64,000 nucleotides of DNA from Plantactinospora sp. BC1 (GCF_003030345.1 NZ_CP028158.1:7192001-7256000), one strand, 5' to 3'; shown: positions 17,923 to 26,816, counted from the first letter of the stretch. Made by a program: numbers and translations. Notes: generated from the letters alone by a model not told the origin.

Positions 17923-19045
17923 TGAAGGCGTCGCGCATCCGGGAGAAGAAGCCGCCCTGCTTGGTCAGCTCGGCGACCTCCTCGCCCCGGGTCTTGGCGA
18001 ACTCGCGCAGCATCCGCTCCTGCTCGGCGTCGAGCTTGGTCGGGGTACGCACGTCGAGGTGCACGTAGAGGTCGCCCCGGCCGGTACCGCGCAGGTGTGG
18101 CACTCCCCGGGCGCGCAGCCGCAGCGTCGAGCCCGGCTGGGTGCCCGGCTTGACGTCGACCGGCTCCTCGCTGTCCAGCGTCTTGATGGTCAGCCGGGTA
18201 CCGAGTGCGGCGGCGGTCATCGGCACGGTGACCCGGCAGTGCAGGTCGTCGCCCTTGCGGGAGTAGACGTCGTGCGGCCGCTCGTGGATCTCGACGTAGA
18301 GGTCGCCGGCCGTACCGCCGCCGGGGCCGACCTCGCCCTGCTGGGCCAGCCGGATCCGCATGCCGTCCTCGACGCCGGCCGGGATCTTGACGGTCAGCGA
18401 GCGACGGGTACGCACCCGGCCGTCCCCGGCGCAGGTCGGGCAGGGGTGCGGGATGACCGTGCCGTACCCCTGGCAGACGGTGCACGGCCGGGACGAGACT
18501 ACCTGGCCGAGGAAGGTGCGCTGGACCGACTGCACCTCGCCCCGCCCGCCGCACGCCTCGCAGGTCGCCAGGTGGGTGCCGGGCGCCGTGCCGGCCCCCG
18601 TGCAGGTGGTGCAGAGCACGGCGGTGTCCACCGCGATCGGCGCCTCGACCCCGAAGGCCGTCTCGTGCAGGTCGAGCTCGAGCCGCAGGATGGCGTCGGC
18701 ACCCGGCCGGGTACGGGGGCGCGGCCCCCGGGAACCACCCGCCGCACCGAAGAAGGCGTCCATGATGTCCTGGAAGCCGACGAACGGCCCACCGGCACCG
18801 CCCGGGCCGGCACCGGGGCCGCCACCGGGAGCCAGCGGGTCGCCACCGAGGTCGACGATCTGCCGCTTCTGGTCGTCCGAGAGGACTTCGTACGCGGCGT
18901 TGATGTCCTTGAACTTCTCGTGTGCCTCCGGATCCGGATTAACGTCCGGGTGGTACTGCCGCGCCAACTTGCGGTAGGCGCGCTTGATGTCGTCGTCGGA
19001 GGCGTCCCGGCTGACGCCGAGAATCCCGTAGTAGTCCTTGGCCAC
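17909..19045 (-). CDS. dnaJ: Chaperone DnaJ (type I, DnaJ2-like)
   Basis: Hsp40 co-chaperone that delivers substrates to DnaK and stimulates its ATPase. The J-domain with HPD lies near residues 32-34, then comes a Gly-rich linker ([14 protein letters not shown]). Four zinc motifs follow: [24 protein letters not shown] and CPTCAGDG, and then the C-terminal substrate-binding domains. It is 378 residues from the GTG at 19043-19045, which gives the conserved [11 protein letters not shown] start; an ATG six codons upstream (19061-19063) is possible. It is directly downstream of hrcA with a 66-base gap, so it is probably co-transcribed from the CIRCE-controlled promoter. It does not appear next to dnaK, as expected for the second actinobacterial DnaJ. 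Confidence 0.95.
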   Translation of the reverse strand: MAKDYYGILGVSRDASDDDIKRAYRKLARQYHPDVNPDPEAHEKFKDINAAYEVLSDDQKRQIVDLGGDPLAPGGGPGAGPGGAGGPFVGFQDIMDAFFGAAGGSRGPRPRTRPGADAILRLELDLHETAFGVEAPIAVDTAVLCTTCTGAGTAPGTHLATCEACGGRGEVQSVQRTFLGQVVSSRPCTVCQGYGTVIPHPCPTCAGDGRVRTRRSLTVKIPAGVEDGMRIRLAQQGEVGPGGGTAGDLYVEIHERPHDVYSRKGDDLHCRVTVPMTAAALGTRLTIKTLDSEEPVDVKPGTQPGSTLRLRARGVPHLRGTGRGDLYVHLDVRTPTKLDAEQERMLREFAKTRGEEVAELTKQGGFFSRMRDAFNGHA

Positions 19046-19111
19046 TGCGTTCCGTGTCCTCATGTCTGTCTCGCGTTACCGTCCGCCGGTCGTCAGGGGT
19101 GAGCTTGGTGG

Positions 19112-20134
19112 TCAGTTCTGCGCCAGCACGTCGCCGACGTAGCGTGCCACGGCCCGCACCGTGGCGATGGTGCCCGGGTAGTCCATCCGAGTGGGCCCCA
19201 ACACGCCGAGTCCGCCGACGATGGTCGTACCCGGACCGTATCCGGTGCTGACCACCGAGGTGGCCCGCAGATTGTCGATCTCGTTCTCGTCGCCGATGCG
19301 CACCTGGAGGGTGTTCGGCTCCACCTCGCCGATCAGCTTGAGCAGAACGACCTCCTCCTCGAGTGCCTCGAGAATCGGTCGCAGTGAACCCTGGAAGTCG
19401 AGCAGTCCGCCCCGGGTCAGGTTGGCGGTGCCGGCCATCACGATCCGCTCCTCGTGCCGCTCGACCAGGGTCTCCAGCAGCACCGTGGCGAGCGTGGTCA
19501 TCGCCGGGCGGAGCCCCGGAGGCACCTCCTCGACCAGCGCCTGGACCAGCGGCGGGGTGTCGGCCAGCTTCTTGCCGACGAGCCGCTCGTTGACCAGCCG
19601 GCGCAGGTCCGTCACGTCGTCGGCGCTGATCGGGATGGGCAGCTCGACCAGCCGCTGCTCCACCCGACCGGTGTCGGCGATCATGACCAGCATCAGCCGG
19701 GTGGTGGAGATCGGCACCAGTTCCAGGTGCCGGACGGCGGAGCGGGCCAGGCTCGGGTACTGCACCACGGCCACCTGCCGGGTGAGCTGGGCGAGCAGCC
19801 GGACCGTACGGTGCACCACGTCGTCGAGGTCCACCGCGCCGACCATGAAACGCTCGATCGCCCGGCGCTCGGCCGGGGTGAGCGGCTTGACCCGGGAGAG
19901 CCGGTCCACGAAGAGCCGGTAACCACGGTCGGTGGGCACCCGGCCGGCGCTGGTGTGCGGCTGCCGGATGTAGCCCTCCTCCTCCAGCACGGCCATGTCG
20001 TTGCGGACGGTGGCCGGGGAGACCCCGAGTTGGTGCCGCTCGACCAGGGCCTTGCTGCCGACCGGCTCCTGGGTGGCGACGTAGTCCTCCACGATCGCGC
20101 GCAGCACGTCGAGCTTGCGGTCGTCGAGACCCAT
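19112..20134 (-). CDS. hrcA: Heat-inducible transcription repressor HrcA
   Basis: Repressor of class I heat-shock genes that binds the CIRCE operator. The winged-helix domain ([27 protein letters not shown]...[35 protein letters not shown]) occupies residues 3-75, followed by the GAF-like domain and dimerisation region to residue 340. The ATG at 20132-20134 has the strong ribosome site GGAGGTGAGG. A perfect CIRCE lies 78 bases upstream, so it represses itself and the following dnaJ. Confidence 0.97.
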   Translation of the reverse strand: MGLDDRKLDVLRAIVEDYVATQEPVGSKALVERHQLGVSPATVRNDMAVLEEEGYIRQPHTSAGRVPTDRGYRLFVDRLSRVKPLTPAERRAIERFMVGAVDLDDVVHRTVRLLAQLTRQVAVVQYPSLARSAVRHLELVPISTTRLMLVMIADTGRVEQRLVELPIPISADDVTDLRRLVNERLVGKKLADTPPLVQALVEEVPPGLRPAMTTLATVLLETLVERHEERIVMAGTANLTRGGLLDFQGSLRPILEALEEEVVLLKLIGEVEPNTLQVRIGDENEIDNLRATSVVSTGYGPGTTIVGGLGVLGPTRMDYPGTIATVRAVARYVGDVLAQN

Positions 20135-20211
20135 CCTCACCTCCCTGCGACGTCCCGGCCCCGGCTGGGCGAAACGACCGGGGCGACCACGACGGTCGGG
20201 CCAGGTCCGCC

Positions 20212-20238
20212 CTGGCACTCGACTGTAGCGAGTGCCAG
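20212..20238. promoter_or_regulatory. CIRCE operator (HrcA-binding site)
   Basis: CTGGCACTC, nine spacer bases, GAGTGCCAG: a perfect 9-bp inverted repeat with exactly the 9-base spacer of the CIRCE consensus TTAGCACTC-N9-GAGTGCTAA. It is between hrcA (minus) and the DUF4870 gene (plus), so it controls hrcA-dnaJ and might also affect the divergent gene. Confidence 0.95.
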
Positions 20239-20405
20239 TCTACGACCAAGGCGTACCCGGCGCGATGATCGTTTGGAGGGGATATCCGAACCTGGACAAC
20301 AGGCTTGCCAGCACACCCTACCCCGGTGGACCTAGCAGGTACGGTCGGCCATTGTCCAGATTCGATTCGGGGGGCGGCTGGCGCTGGTTGATCGGGAGTC
20401 CTACC

Positions 20406-21173
20406 GTGACCTCCATGACTGAACCGCCTCGCCCTCCCGGAGAATACGGCGGTCCGCCCCAGGACCCGACCACCCCGATGAATCCGGGCCAATACCCGAC
20501 ACCAGGCGAGGGGTACCCCCCGCCCGCCGCACCGCAGTACGGTGCGCCCGGCACGCCCCCGCCGACCTCGGGCGGCGGGACGTACCCGACCTCGGGCGCG
20601 GGGACGTACCCGACCTCCGGTGGCGGGACGTACCCGACGTCAGGTGGCGGGACCTATCCGACCTCCGGTGGCGGTTATCCCCCGCCCGGCGGCGGTTACC
20701 CGCCGGCCGGCGGTTACCCACCTCCCGGTGGCGGCTACCCGCCCCCCGGCGGTCAGCCCCCGGGTGGGTACCCGGGCGCCGGCTACCCGCCGCCGGGTGG
20801 CTACCCGCCGCCGGGCAACCCGTACGGCGCCCCGGCACCGTCCGGCTACGCCAACAGCGACGAGAAGACCTGGGCCCTGATCGCGCACTTCGGCGGCATC
20901 GTGGTCGGCTTCATCGCCTCGCTGGTCGCGCTGCTCGCCAAGGGCAACGAGTCGCCGACCGTACGCGCGCACGCGGTCGAGGCGCTCAACTTCCAGATCA
21001 CCTGGGGCATCATCTCGATCGTCTCGCTGATCGTCGGGACCTGCACCATCGTGCTGTTCTTCCTGCCGTTGATCGCCTGGGTGATCGTGCTGATCTTCTC
21101 GGTCATCGCCGGCATGAAGGCCAACGAGGGCGTGCTGTACCGGTACCCGATGACCATCCGCATGATCAAGTAA
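20406..21173 (+). CDS. DUF4870 membrane protein with Pro/Gly/Tyr-rich N-terminal repeats
   Basis: A 255-residue protein. The first ~150 residues are low-complexity, built from repeats of GGGTYPTS and then GGYPPPGG. The C-terminal ~105 residues form the DUF4870 domain: HFGGIVVGFIASLVALLAKG, ALNFQITWGIISIVSLIVG and a third segment, three or four hydrophobic helices. Function unknown; such proteins are small integral membrane proteins with a cytoplasmic disordered tail. I choose GTG 20406-20408 because GGGAG is well spaced upstream; the ATG at 20415 is the alternative. A strong hairpin follows the stop. Confidence 0.85.
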   Translation: MTSMTEPPRPPGEYGGPPQDPTTPMNPGQYPTPGEGYPPPAAPQYGAPGTPPPTSGGGTYPTSGAGTYPTSGGGTYPTSGGGTYPTSGGGYPPPGGGYPPAGGYPPPGGGYPPPGGQPPGGYPGAGYPPPGGYPPPGNPYGAPAPSGYANSDEKTWALIAHFGGIVVGFIASLVALLAKGNESPTVRAHAVEALNFQITWGIISIVSLIVGTCTIVLFFLPLIAWVIVLIFSVIAGMKANEGVLYRYPMTIRMIK

Positions 21174-21189
21174 CGTCCGAACCGTCTCC

Positions 21190-21225
21190 GCGACGGCCCG
21201 CGCCGGCTCCGGCGCGGGCCGTCGC
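21190..21225. terminator. Perfect 16-bp hairpin between convergent DUF4870 and hemW genes
   Basis: Arms 21190-21205 and 21210-21225 pair perfectly around the 4-base loop GCTC. It sits 16 bases after the DUF4870 stop and 26 bases before the hemW stop, so it can end transcription from both sides. No U-tract. Confidence 0.8.
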
Positions 21226-21251
21226 GCCGTCCGGGGTCGAAACGGGTCGGA

Positions 21252-22475
21252 TCAGGGCAGCAGGTCCCGGACCACCGCGTCGGCCAGCAGCCGGCCGCGC
21301 AGGGTGAGCACGGCCCGCCCCGCGTCGTACGCCGCCCCGTCCAGCAGACCGGTCCGGCAGGCTCCGGCCGCAGCCGCCCGACCGGCGTCGTCGAGGACCG
21401 ACAGCGGCAGCCCGGCGGCGAGCCGGAGCCCGAGCAGCACCTCCTCCGTCCGCCGCTCCTCGGCCGAGAGCACCTCCCGGGCCTGCCCCGGGGAGTGCCC
21501 CGCCGCCAGCCGGGCCGCGTAACTCGACGGGTGCTTGACGTTCCACCAGCGGACCCCGCCGACGTGGCTGTGCGCGCCGGGGCCGAGGCCCCACCAGTCG
21601 CCGCCGGTCCAGTAGAGCAGGTTGTGCCGGCAGGCCGCGGCCGGCGTACGGGCCCAGTTGGAGACCTCGTACCAGGAGAAACCCGCCGCCGAGAGCGCCG
21701 CCTCGGCGGCCAGGTAGCGGTCCGCCGCCACGTCGTCGTCCGGGTACGCCAGCTCGCCGCGCCGCATCCGGGCGGCCAGCCGGGTGCCATCCTCGACGAT
21801 CAGGGCGTACGCGCTGACGTGGTCGACCCCGGCGGCCAGCACCGCCCGAAGCGACGCCGCGAAGTCCTCGGCCCGCTCCCCCGGCGTTCCGTAGATCAGG
21901 TCCAGGTTGACGTGGTCGAAGCCGACCTCCCGGGCCTCCTGCGCGGCCTCGGTGGCCCGGCCGGCGGTGTGCCGGCGGTCGAGGATCGCCAGCACCGGCT
22001 GGGCGGCCGACTGCATGCCCAGGGAGATCCGGGTGTAGCCCGCCGCCCGGAGCGCCTTGAGCGACTCCCGGGTCACCGACTCCGGGTTCGCCTCCGTGCT
22101 GACCTCGGCGTCGGCGGCAAGTCCCCAGGTCCGGTCGATGCCGTCCAGGATCCGGGCCAGGTCGTCCGGGGGCAGCAGGGTGGGGGTACCGCCGCCGACG
22201 AAGACCGTGTCGACCCGGGTCGGCGGCCGGTCGGCCAGCACCCGGTCGGCCAGGCGCAGTTCGGCGAGTACCTGGTCGGCGTAGCCGTCCCGGCCCGCCG
22301 AACCGCCGAGTTCGGTCGCGGTGTACGTGTTGAAGTCGCAGTAGCCGCAGCGGCTGGCGCAGAACGGCACGTGGACGTAGACGCCGAAGCCGCGGTCACC
22401 CACCGTGGCCAGGGCGGCGGCGGGCAGCGCCCCGTCGACGGGTACGGGCTCGCCCGCTGGGAGCACTCCAGGCAT
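21252..22475 (-). CDS. hemW: Radical SAM heme chaperone HemW
   Basis: Radical-SAM protein of the coproporphyrinogen oxidase-like family; members of this shorter type bind heme and deliver it rather than oxidising coproporphyrinogen. The cluster motif CASRCGYCDFNT (CxxxCxxC) is near residue 38, GGGTPTLL near residue 95 and the HemW-type C-terminal domain from about residue 300. It has 407 residues from ATG 22473-22475. The start is only 17 bases from that of the divergent enoyl-CoA hydratase gene. In the wider actinobacterial gene order it sits between hrcA and lepA, as here. Confidence 0.94.
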   Translation of the reverse strand: MPGVLPAGEPVPVDGALPAAALATVGDRGFGVYVHVPFCASRCGYCDFNTYTATELGGSAGRDGYADQVLAELRLADRVLADRPPTRVDTVFVGGGTPTLLPPDDLARILDGIDRTWGLAADAEVSTEANPESVTRESLKALRAAGYTRISLGMQSAAQPVLAILDRRHTAGRATEAAQEAREVGFDHVNLDLIYGTPGERAEDFAASLRAVLAAGVDHVSAYALIVEDGTRLAARMRRGELAYPDDDVAADRYLAAEAALSAAGFSWYEVSNWARTPAAACRHNLLYWTGGDWWGLGPGAHSHVGGVRWWNVKHPSSYAARLAAGHSPGQAREVLSAEERRTEEVLLGLRLAAGLPLSVLDDAGRAAAAGACRTGLLDGAAYDAGRAVLTLRGRLLADAVVRDLLP

Positions 22476-22480
22476 GGGAC

Positions 22481-22486
22481 TAGTGT
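22481..22486 (+). promoter_or_regulatory. Putative -10 hexamer TAGTGT for a leaderless enoyl-CoA hydratase mRNA
   Basis: TAGTGT ends six bases before the ATG at 22493 and no ribosome site fits in the short gap. The divergent hemW starts at 22475, so the promoter upstream of this hexamer lies inside the hemW coding region. Confidence 0.4.
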
Positions 22487-22492
22487 GCCGGC

Positions 22493-23278
22493 ATGACCTC
22501 AGCCCCTGATCCGCTCGTCCGGGTGTCTACCACGCACGGAGTGACAACTCTCACCCTGGACAGCCCGCGCAACCGCAACGCGCTCTCCAGCGCCCTGCTC
22601 GGTCAACTGCTCGACGCGCTGGGCGCGGCGGCGGCCGACGACGACGTCCGGGTGGTGGTGCTCTCGCACACCGGGCCGGTCTTCAGCTCGGGTGCGGACC
22701 TGAAGGAGACGGCGGCGGCGTACCGCGAGGGCACGGTGCCGGTGGCGATGCTGGGTGACGTGCTCGCGGCGATCTGGGAGTGCCCGAAACCGGTGGTGGC
22801 CCGGATCGGCGGGCCGGCCCGGGCCGGTGGGCTCGGCCTGATCGCGGCGGCCGACGTGGCGATCTGCGCCCAGGAGGCCACCTTCGCGTTCACCGAGGTA
22901 CGGCTCGGGGTGATCCCGGCGGTGATCTCGGCGACCGTGCTGCCCCGGTTGCAGCCACGGGCCGCCGCCGAGCTGTATCTGACCGGGGACACCTTCGACG
23001 GCCGTCGGGCGGCCGAGATCGGGTTGGTCACCACGGTCACCTCGGCCGAGGCGCTGGACGAGACGGTCGCCTCGTACTGCCTGGCGCTGGTCCGGGGTGC
23101 CCCCGGCGCGCTGGCCGGGGCGAAGGAGCTGCTCCGGCGCGGCTCGACGGAGAGCTTCCGGGCCGAGCTGGCGCGGCTGCGCGACCTCTCGGTGCGGTAC
23201 TTCCACTCCGAGGAGGGGCGCGAGGGTGTTGCGGCGTTCGGGGAGAAACGGCCCGCCCGGTGGGTACCCGGTAGCTGA
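22493..23278 (+). CDS. Enoyl-CoA hydratase/isomerase family protein
   Basis: Crotonase-fold protein of 261 residues. The oxyanion-hole segments are SSGADLKE near residue 65 and RAGGLGLIAAADVAI near residue 105. The second catalytic Glu is present in FTEVRLGVIPAVIS, but the first (GGGxE) position is replaced by GGLGL. This pattern occurs in methylglutaconyl-CoA hydratase-type members, so branched-chain amino acid (leucine) breakdown is a possible role, though the substrate is not determined. It is divergent from hemW and followed by the transglycosylase-like gene after 94 bases. Confidence 0.88.
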   Translation: MTSAPDPLVRVSTTHGVTTLTLDSPRNRNALSSALLGQLLDALGAAAADDDVRVVVLSHTGPVFSSGADLKETAAAYREGTVPVAMLGDVLAAIWECPKPVVARIGGPARAGGLGLIAAADVAICAQEATFAFTEVRLGVIPAVISATVLPRLQPRAAAELYLTGDTFDGRRAAEIGLVTTVTSAEALDETVASYCLALVRGAPGALAGAKELLRRGSTESFRAELARLRDLSVRYFHSEEGREGVAAFGEKRPARWVPGS

Positions 23279-23372
23279 CTCGGGCCCGGCCGGCCGCTGA
23301 CCCGACCGTGACCCGGTCCGGATTTTGGGCGGTCGAAGTAGGCTGTGTCCGACTATCGGGCAGGGGGTGGCG

Positions 23373-24227
23373 GTGCGGACTCGGGCCGTGGTGGCAGCGG
23401 GCGTGGCGCTCGCGGCGGTTGCCGGATTCGGCGTCTACCTGGGTGCCCGGGAGTTCGGGCACAAGCTGCCGCTACCCAGCGCCGCCCCCGGCTGCGTGGT
23501 CGAGGCGGACGGCCGGGTCACGTTGAACGCCGAGCAGATGGCGAACGCGGCCACCATCGCCGCGGTGGGCATCCGGCGCAAGATGCCGGAGCGGGCCGTG
23601 GTGGTGGCCCTGGCGACCGCGTTCCAGGAGTCCCGGCTGCGCAACCTGGCCGGCGGTGACCGGGACTCGGTCGGGCTGTTCCAGCAGCGGCCGAGTCAGG
23701 GCTGGGGCACGCCGGAGCAGATCCGGGATCCGCGCTACGCCGCGACCAGGTTCTACAACGCGCTGAAGAGGGTCCGGGGCTGGGAGCAGATGGAGGTCAC
23801 GGTCGCGGCCCAGCGGGTGCAGCGGTCGGCCTTCCCCAACGCGTACCAGCAGTGGGCGGACGAGTCCGAGGTGCTGACCCGGGCCCTGCTGGGCAACGCC
23901 ACCGGCGCGGTGGCCTGCACGGTGGGCCGGGAGCCGGCGATGCGCGGGAACGCGGCGGCGGTGGCGTTGGCCGCCGGGCTGAAGCTCGACTGGGGCCGGC
24001 TGGAGACCTCGGTGCCGCCCGAGTTGACCGGTCTGGCCGTACCGACGACGGATCCGCAGGTGGGCTGGCGTTACGCGCACTGGCTGGTGTCGCACGCCGA
24101 CGACCACGGGGTGAAGACGGTGCGCTTCGGCGACCTCCAGTGGACGGCGGACGGCGGCACCTGGGCGCCGGTCAAGGGCGTACCGCCGACACCGCACCAG
24201 GTGGTCGCCGAGGTCTTCACCGACTGA
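23373..24227 (+). CDS. Membrane-anchored lysozyme/transglycosylase-like protein
   Basis: A 284-residue protein with one N-terminal hydrophobic segment (residues 6-22) that serves as a membrane anchor or uncleaved signal. The segment ATAFQESRLRNLAGGDRDSVGLFQQRPSQGWG near residues 95-125 is the key similarity: a helix with a candidate catalytic Glu followed by a GLFQ motif, as in goose-type lysozyme and soluble lytic transglycosylase folds. The remainder has no clear domain. A role in cutting or sensing peptidoglycan outside the membrane is therefore likely but not proven. GTG 23373 follows AGGGGG at good spacing; GTG 23367 is an alternative. Confidence 0.75.
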   Translation: MRTRAVVAAGVALAAVAGFGVYLGAREFGHKLPLPSAAPGCVVEADGRVTLNAEQMANAATIAAVGIRRKMPERAVVVALATAFQESRLRNLAGGDRDSVGLFQQRPSQGWGTPEQIRDPRYAATRFYNALKRVRGWEQMEVTVAAQRVQRSAFPNAYQQWADESEVLTRALLGNATGAVACTVGREPAMRGNAAAVALAAGLKLDWGRLETSVPPELTGLAVPTTDPQVGWRYAHWLVSHADDHGVKTVRFGDLQWTADGGTWAPVKGVPPTPHQVVAEVFTD

Positions 24228-24285
24228 GCCGCCTCACCGACTGAGCCGCCTCACCGACTGATCCACCTTCGCGGACTGATCCGCC
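24218..24285. repeat. 17-bp tandem repeat, 4 copies, spanning the stop of the transglycosylase-like gene
   Basis: Unit CACCGACTGAGCCGCCT at 24218-24234, 24235-24251, then diverged copies 24252-24268 and 24269-24285. Each copy carries ACTGA. The TGA codons at 24225, 24242 and 24259 fall in three different frames, so all reading frames are closed within 35 bases. Confidence 0.9.
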
Positions 24286-24310
24286 GGCGATTCTGTTGCT
24301 TCCCGGAACG

Positions 24311-24357
24311 ATCACTAACTGGCAGTGATTGCACAAACGGTCAGATCGCCACAGGCT
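24311..24357 (+). promoter_or_regulatory. Possible promoter and operator for the PhyH gene
   Basis: TTGCAC (24329-24334), 17 bases, then CAGGCT (24352-24357) resembles a -35/-10 pair. An inverted repeat ATCACT-N7-AGTGAT (24311-24329) touches the -35. A second pair, AAACGGTC (24335-24342) and GACCGTTT (24370-24377), brackets the -10. This looks like regulator binding, but no regulator gene is nearby. The rest of the 24286-24529 gap shows nothing else. Confidence 0.35.
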
Positions 24358-24529
24358 CCCTCATTTTTCGACCGTTTCGTTGCGGTGTGTCAAAGGCTCG
24401 CTGCCCTGCGTACCCCCGGATGGCCGCCGCCGATCCGGCGGCCGAGCGCCGGGCTGCGGGTCTTGCGGAGGGAGTTACGATCGGCAGCCTGTGCTCAGAA
24501 AGAGTTTCACCCTATGGGGAGGGGACGCG

Positions 24530-25432
24530 GTGTTCGACTACGGCGGCCGCACTGGCTACGAGCCGATCAGTGACACGGATCGCAAGGAGTTCCACGAGCA
24601 GGGCTTCCTGTTGCTCCGCAACGTCCTGACCGAGGACCACCGCGCGGCCCTGGAGGCGGCGGTCGACCGGGTCTACGCCGAGGAGAAGGCGAAGGGCAAC
24701 ACCACCAAGGACGGCACCCTGCACCTGCTCGGCTTCCTGGAGCGGGACGAGCTCTTCGGCGAGCTGCTCACCCACCCGATCTCGTTCCCCTACATGTGGG
24801 GCCTCGCGGGCTGGAACATCTACACCCACCACAACCACCTGGACGTCACCCCGCCGGCCCTGGAGCCGGAGAAGCCGTACTGGGGCTGGCACCAGGACGG
24901 TTACCGGCAGAACTCGGACCCGGAGACGATGGATCCGAACCTGCCCCGGCCGATGTTCTCGCTCAAGGTCGCGTACGTGCTCTCCGACCTCTCGGAGAAG
25001 GGCCGGGGTGCCACCAAGGTCATCCCGGGCAGCCACCTGTGGAACTCGCTGCCGCGTCCGGCCGACCTGACGGTGCAGAACCCGGACCCGGAGGGGACCG
25101 TGGAGATCACGGCCAACCCCGGCGACGCCTTCATCTTCGACCGGCGGCAGTGGCACTCCCGGTCCACCAACCTCTCCAACATCACCCGGAAGATGCTCTT
25201 CGTGGGCTACACCTACCGGTGGATCCGCCCGTTGGACGAGCTGCACCCGGACAAGAACGGGCAGTGGTACCAGAACCGGACCCCGGTGCAGCGCCAGCTG
25301 CTCGGCGAGGGTACGCACACCGCCAACTACTGGGGCATCAACTGGAACGGGTACGTCGACGACGAGATCCCGCTGCGCAAGGAGCTGAAGGAGCGCGGTC
25401 TGCTCGACCGCAGCATCCCCTGGCTGCGCTGA
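24530..25432 (+). CDS. Phytanoyl-CoA dioxygenase (PhyH) family protein
   Basis: Non-heme Fe(II)/2-oxoglutarate-dependent oxygenase of 300 residues. The iron ligands are visible as WHQDGY (His-x-Asp) near residue 124 and the distal His in RQWHSRS near residue 206, with an Arg two residues on that may hold 2-oxoglutarate. The double-stranded beta-helix is flanked by a helical N-terminus. Relatives hydroxylate very different substrates (phytanoyl-CoA, ectoine, halogenated peptides), so no substrate is assigned. GTG 24530 is chosen because GGGGAGGGG is well spaced upstream; the protein begins VFDYGGRTGYEPIS. It is monocistronic and ends in a clear terminator. Confidence 0.88.
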   Translation: MFDYGGRTGYEPISDTDRKEFHEQGFLLLRNVLTEDHRAALEAAVDRVYAEEKAKGNTTKDGTLHLLGFLERDELFGELLTHPISFPYMWGLAGWNIYTHHNHLDVTPPALEPEKPYWGWHQDGYRQNSDPETMDPNLPRPMFSLKVAYVLSDLSEKGRGATKVIPGSHLWNSLPRPADLTVQNPDPEGTVEITANPGDAFIFDRRQWHSRSTNLSNITRKMLFVGYTYRWIRPLDELHPDKNGQWYQNRTPVQRQLLGEGTHTANYWGINWNGYVDDEIPLRKELKERGLLDRSIPWLR

Positions 25433-25446
25433 GCTTCCGGGCCGAG

Positions 25447-25500
25447 GGTGGTGGCTGTGCCGGTTCCGTCGGGACCGGCGCAGTCACCACCGCTTTGTTT
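25447..25500 (+). terminator. Rho-independent terminator after the PhyH gene
   Basis: An 18-bp stem (arms 25447-25464 and 25474-25491, two G-U pairs, 9-base loop) is followed by GCTTTGTTT. It starts 14 bases after the stop. The remaining 25501-25809 contains no gene I can support; it is somewhat less GC-rich than its surroundings. Confidence 0.8.
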
Positions 25501-25809
25501 CCGGAGATCGGGCCGAACCCCGACCGGTCAGCCGGCCGGTGATTTCCGGCCGCCGGTTCCGAACCCTTTGCGCCGAATGAAACCGACGCATAACCCTGGG
25601 TAATTCACCCGTCGCATTGGCAGTTCTACCGATGCCGTAGGAAGTGGTTCGGGACGGGCCTGCCGCCTCGGCCGGGATGCGGTCGCCGATTCGGGTGGAC
25701 GGCGACGACCGGTCGGCGCCTATTCTCCCCGCGGAACGCGGACGCCAACGCGACGGAATTGCCGAACCATTCATGTTCGACCGAGCCGACCGGCACCGTT
25801 CGGGTCGCG

Positions 25810-26646
25810 CTAGGCCAGCCGACCGGACATCCGGTAGACGTCGACGAGAAGGGCCCACAGCTCGTTATTCAATGGCTGGCCCTCCTCGTTGGTCAGCCGG
25901 TGCGCCGGACACTTCATGGTCGGGCTGGTCACCTCGACCCCGTGCGGCGGAACGCTGCCGAACCGGATCCTCTGCTGCCCCTCGGGGCCGACGGCACGGA
26001 ACTTGTCCGGCCCGATCCGGAAGGCGCCCCGGACGATGTCCGCGACGGTGAACCTCGGATGCTGGATCTCGGTCGGGTCGCCGGTCAACTGCCGCATCCG
26101 GGCCATCTCCTGCTGGTCGTGCAGGACGGAGAGGCTGGCCAGCATGGAGGTGCTGCCCCGCAGGGTGCGCTCCAGCGTCTCTCCGGACAGGCCCAGGGTG
26201 TCCCGCCCGTAGCTCAGGGCCGACTCCAGGCAGATCAACGCCTCCAGCAGGGCGAGGCTGATGTTGCGCTTGAACTTGTGTCGCAGCGAGGCGGCCAGCT
26301 CCTCGGCACCGGCACCCGGACTCGGCACCAGCTGGTCCTCCCAGACGACCGCCTCCCGGTGTGCGGCCACGACCGCGACGGCGCGCTCCAGTACCGGTGT
26401 CGGGTGTGCGAACATGCCGTCGACCAGGTCCCGGAAAAGCTGGTCGAGCCTTTGCAGATTCTCGACGAGATCCCGGCCCGGCCCGTCCTGCCGCAATTCC
26501 CTCAGCCCACTGGAAACCCGCAGCGCGGAGAACCACTCTTCGACCAGGGGGGTGTACGCCTCAAGGTACAACGCGACCTTGGGATGCTGATCCGAAAGCT
26601 GTAGAGGCGACACCCTGACGCTTCCCGGGAGAGAGTCCGTGGACAC
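25810..26646 (-). CDS. Unknown mostly helical protein (278 aa)
   Basis: I do not recognise this protein. It is 278 residues with no signal peptide or membrane segment. Residues 20-190 look like a bundle of amphipathic helices (VALYLEAYTPLVEEWFSAL, LVENLQRLDQLFRDLVDGMF, LLEALICLESALSYG). The last ~80 residues form a smaller domain with IRFGSVPPHGVEV and the segment MKCPAHRL, where a Cys and His might bind metal. The GTG start 26644-26646 lacks a ribosome site but has a good promoter immediately upstream, so it is probably leaderless. It is bounded by intergenic gaps of 377 and 347 bases, so it is transcribed alone. Confidence 0.7.
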   Translation of the reverse strand: MSTDSLPGSVRVSPLQLSDQHPKVALYLEAYTPLVEEWFSALRVSSGLRELRQDGPGRDLVENLQRLDQLFRDLVDGMFAHPTPVLERAVAVVAAHREAVVWEDQLVPSPGAGAEELAASLRHKFKRNISLALLEALICLESALSYGRDTLGLSGETLERTLRGSTSMLASLSVLHDQQEMARMRQLTGDPTEIQHPRFTVADIVRGAFRIGPDKFRAVGPEGQQRIRFGSVPPHGVEVTSPTMKCPAHRLTNEEGQPLNNELWALLVDVYRMSGRLA

Positions 26647-26652
26647 TTACAG

Positions 26653-26681
26653 AGCGTAACATGGGGAGATCATTTGAGCAA
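26653..26681 (-). promoter_or_regulatory. Putative -35/-10 promoter for a leaderless mRNA
   Basis: On the minus strand TTGCTC (26676-26681), 17 bases, TACGCT (26653-26658), then six bases to the GTG start of the unknown gene. Spacing is ideal for transcription to begin at the start codon. Further out, AGTCGATC occurs twice, 13 bases apart (26720-26727, 26733-26740), and may be an activator or repressor site. Confidence 0.45.
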
Positions 26682-26816
26682 ATGCGAATGGACGTTCACA
26701 ACTATAGGTGATGCCGGCTAGTCGATCACGACAGTCGATCGTACGGCCGTGGTGAATTTAGCGGTTCCCGGCAATCGGCGCCAGACCGATCCGGCCGATC
26801 TGCCGCTCCCGCCGGC

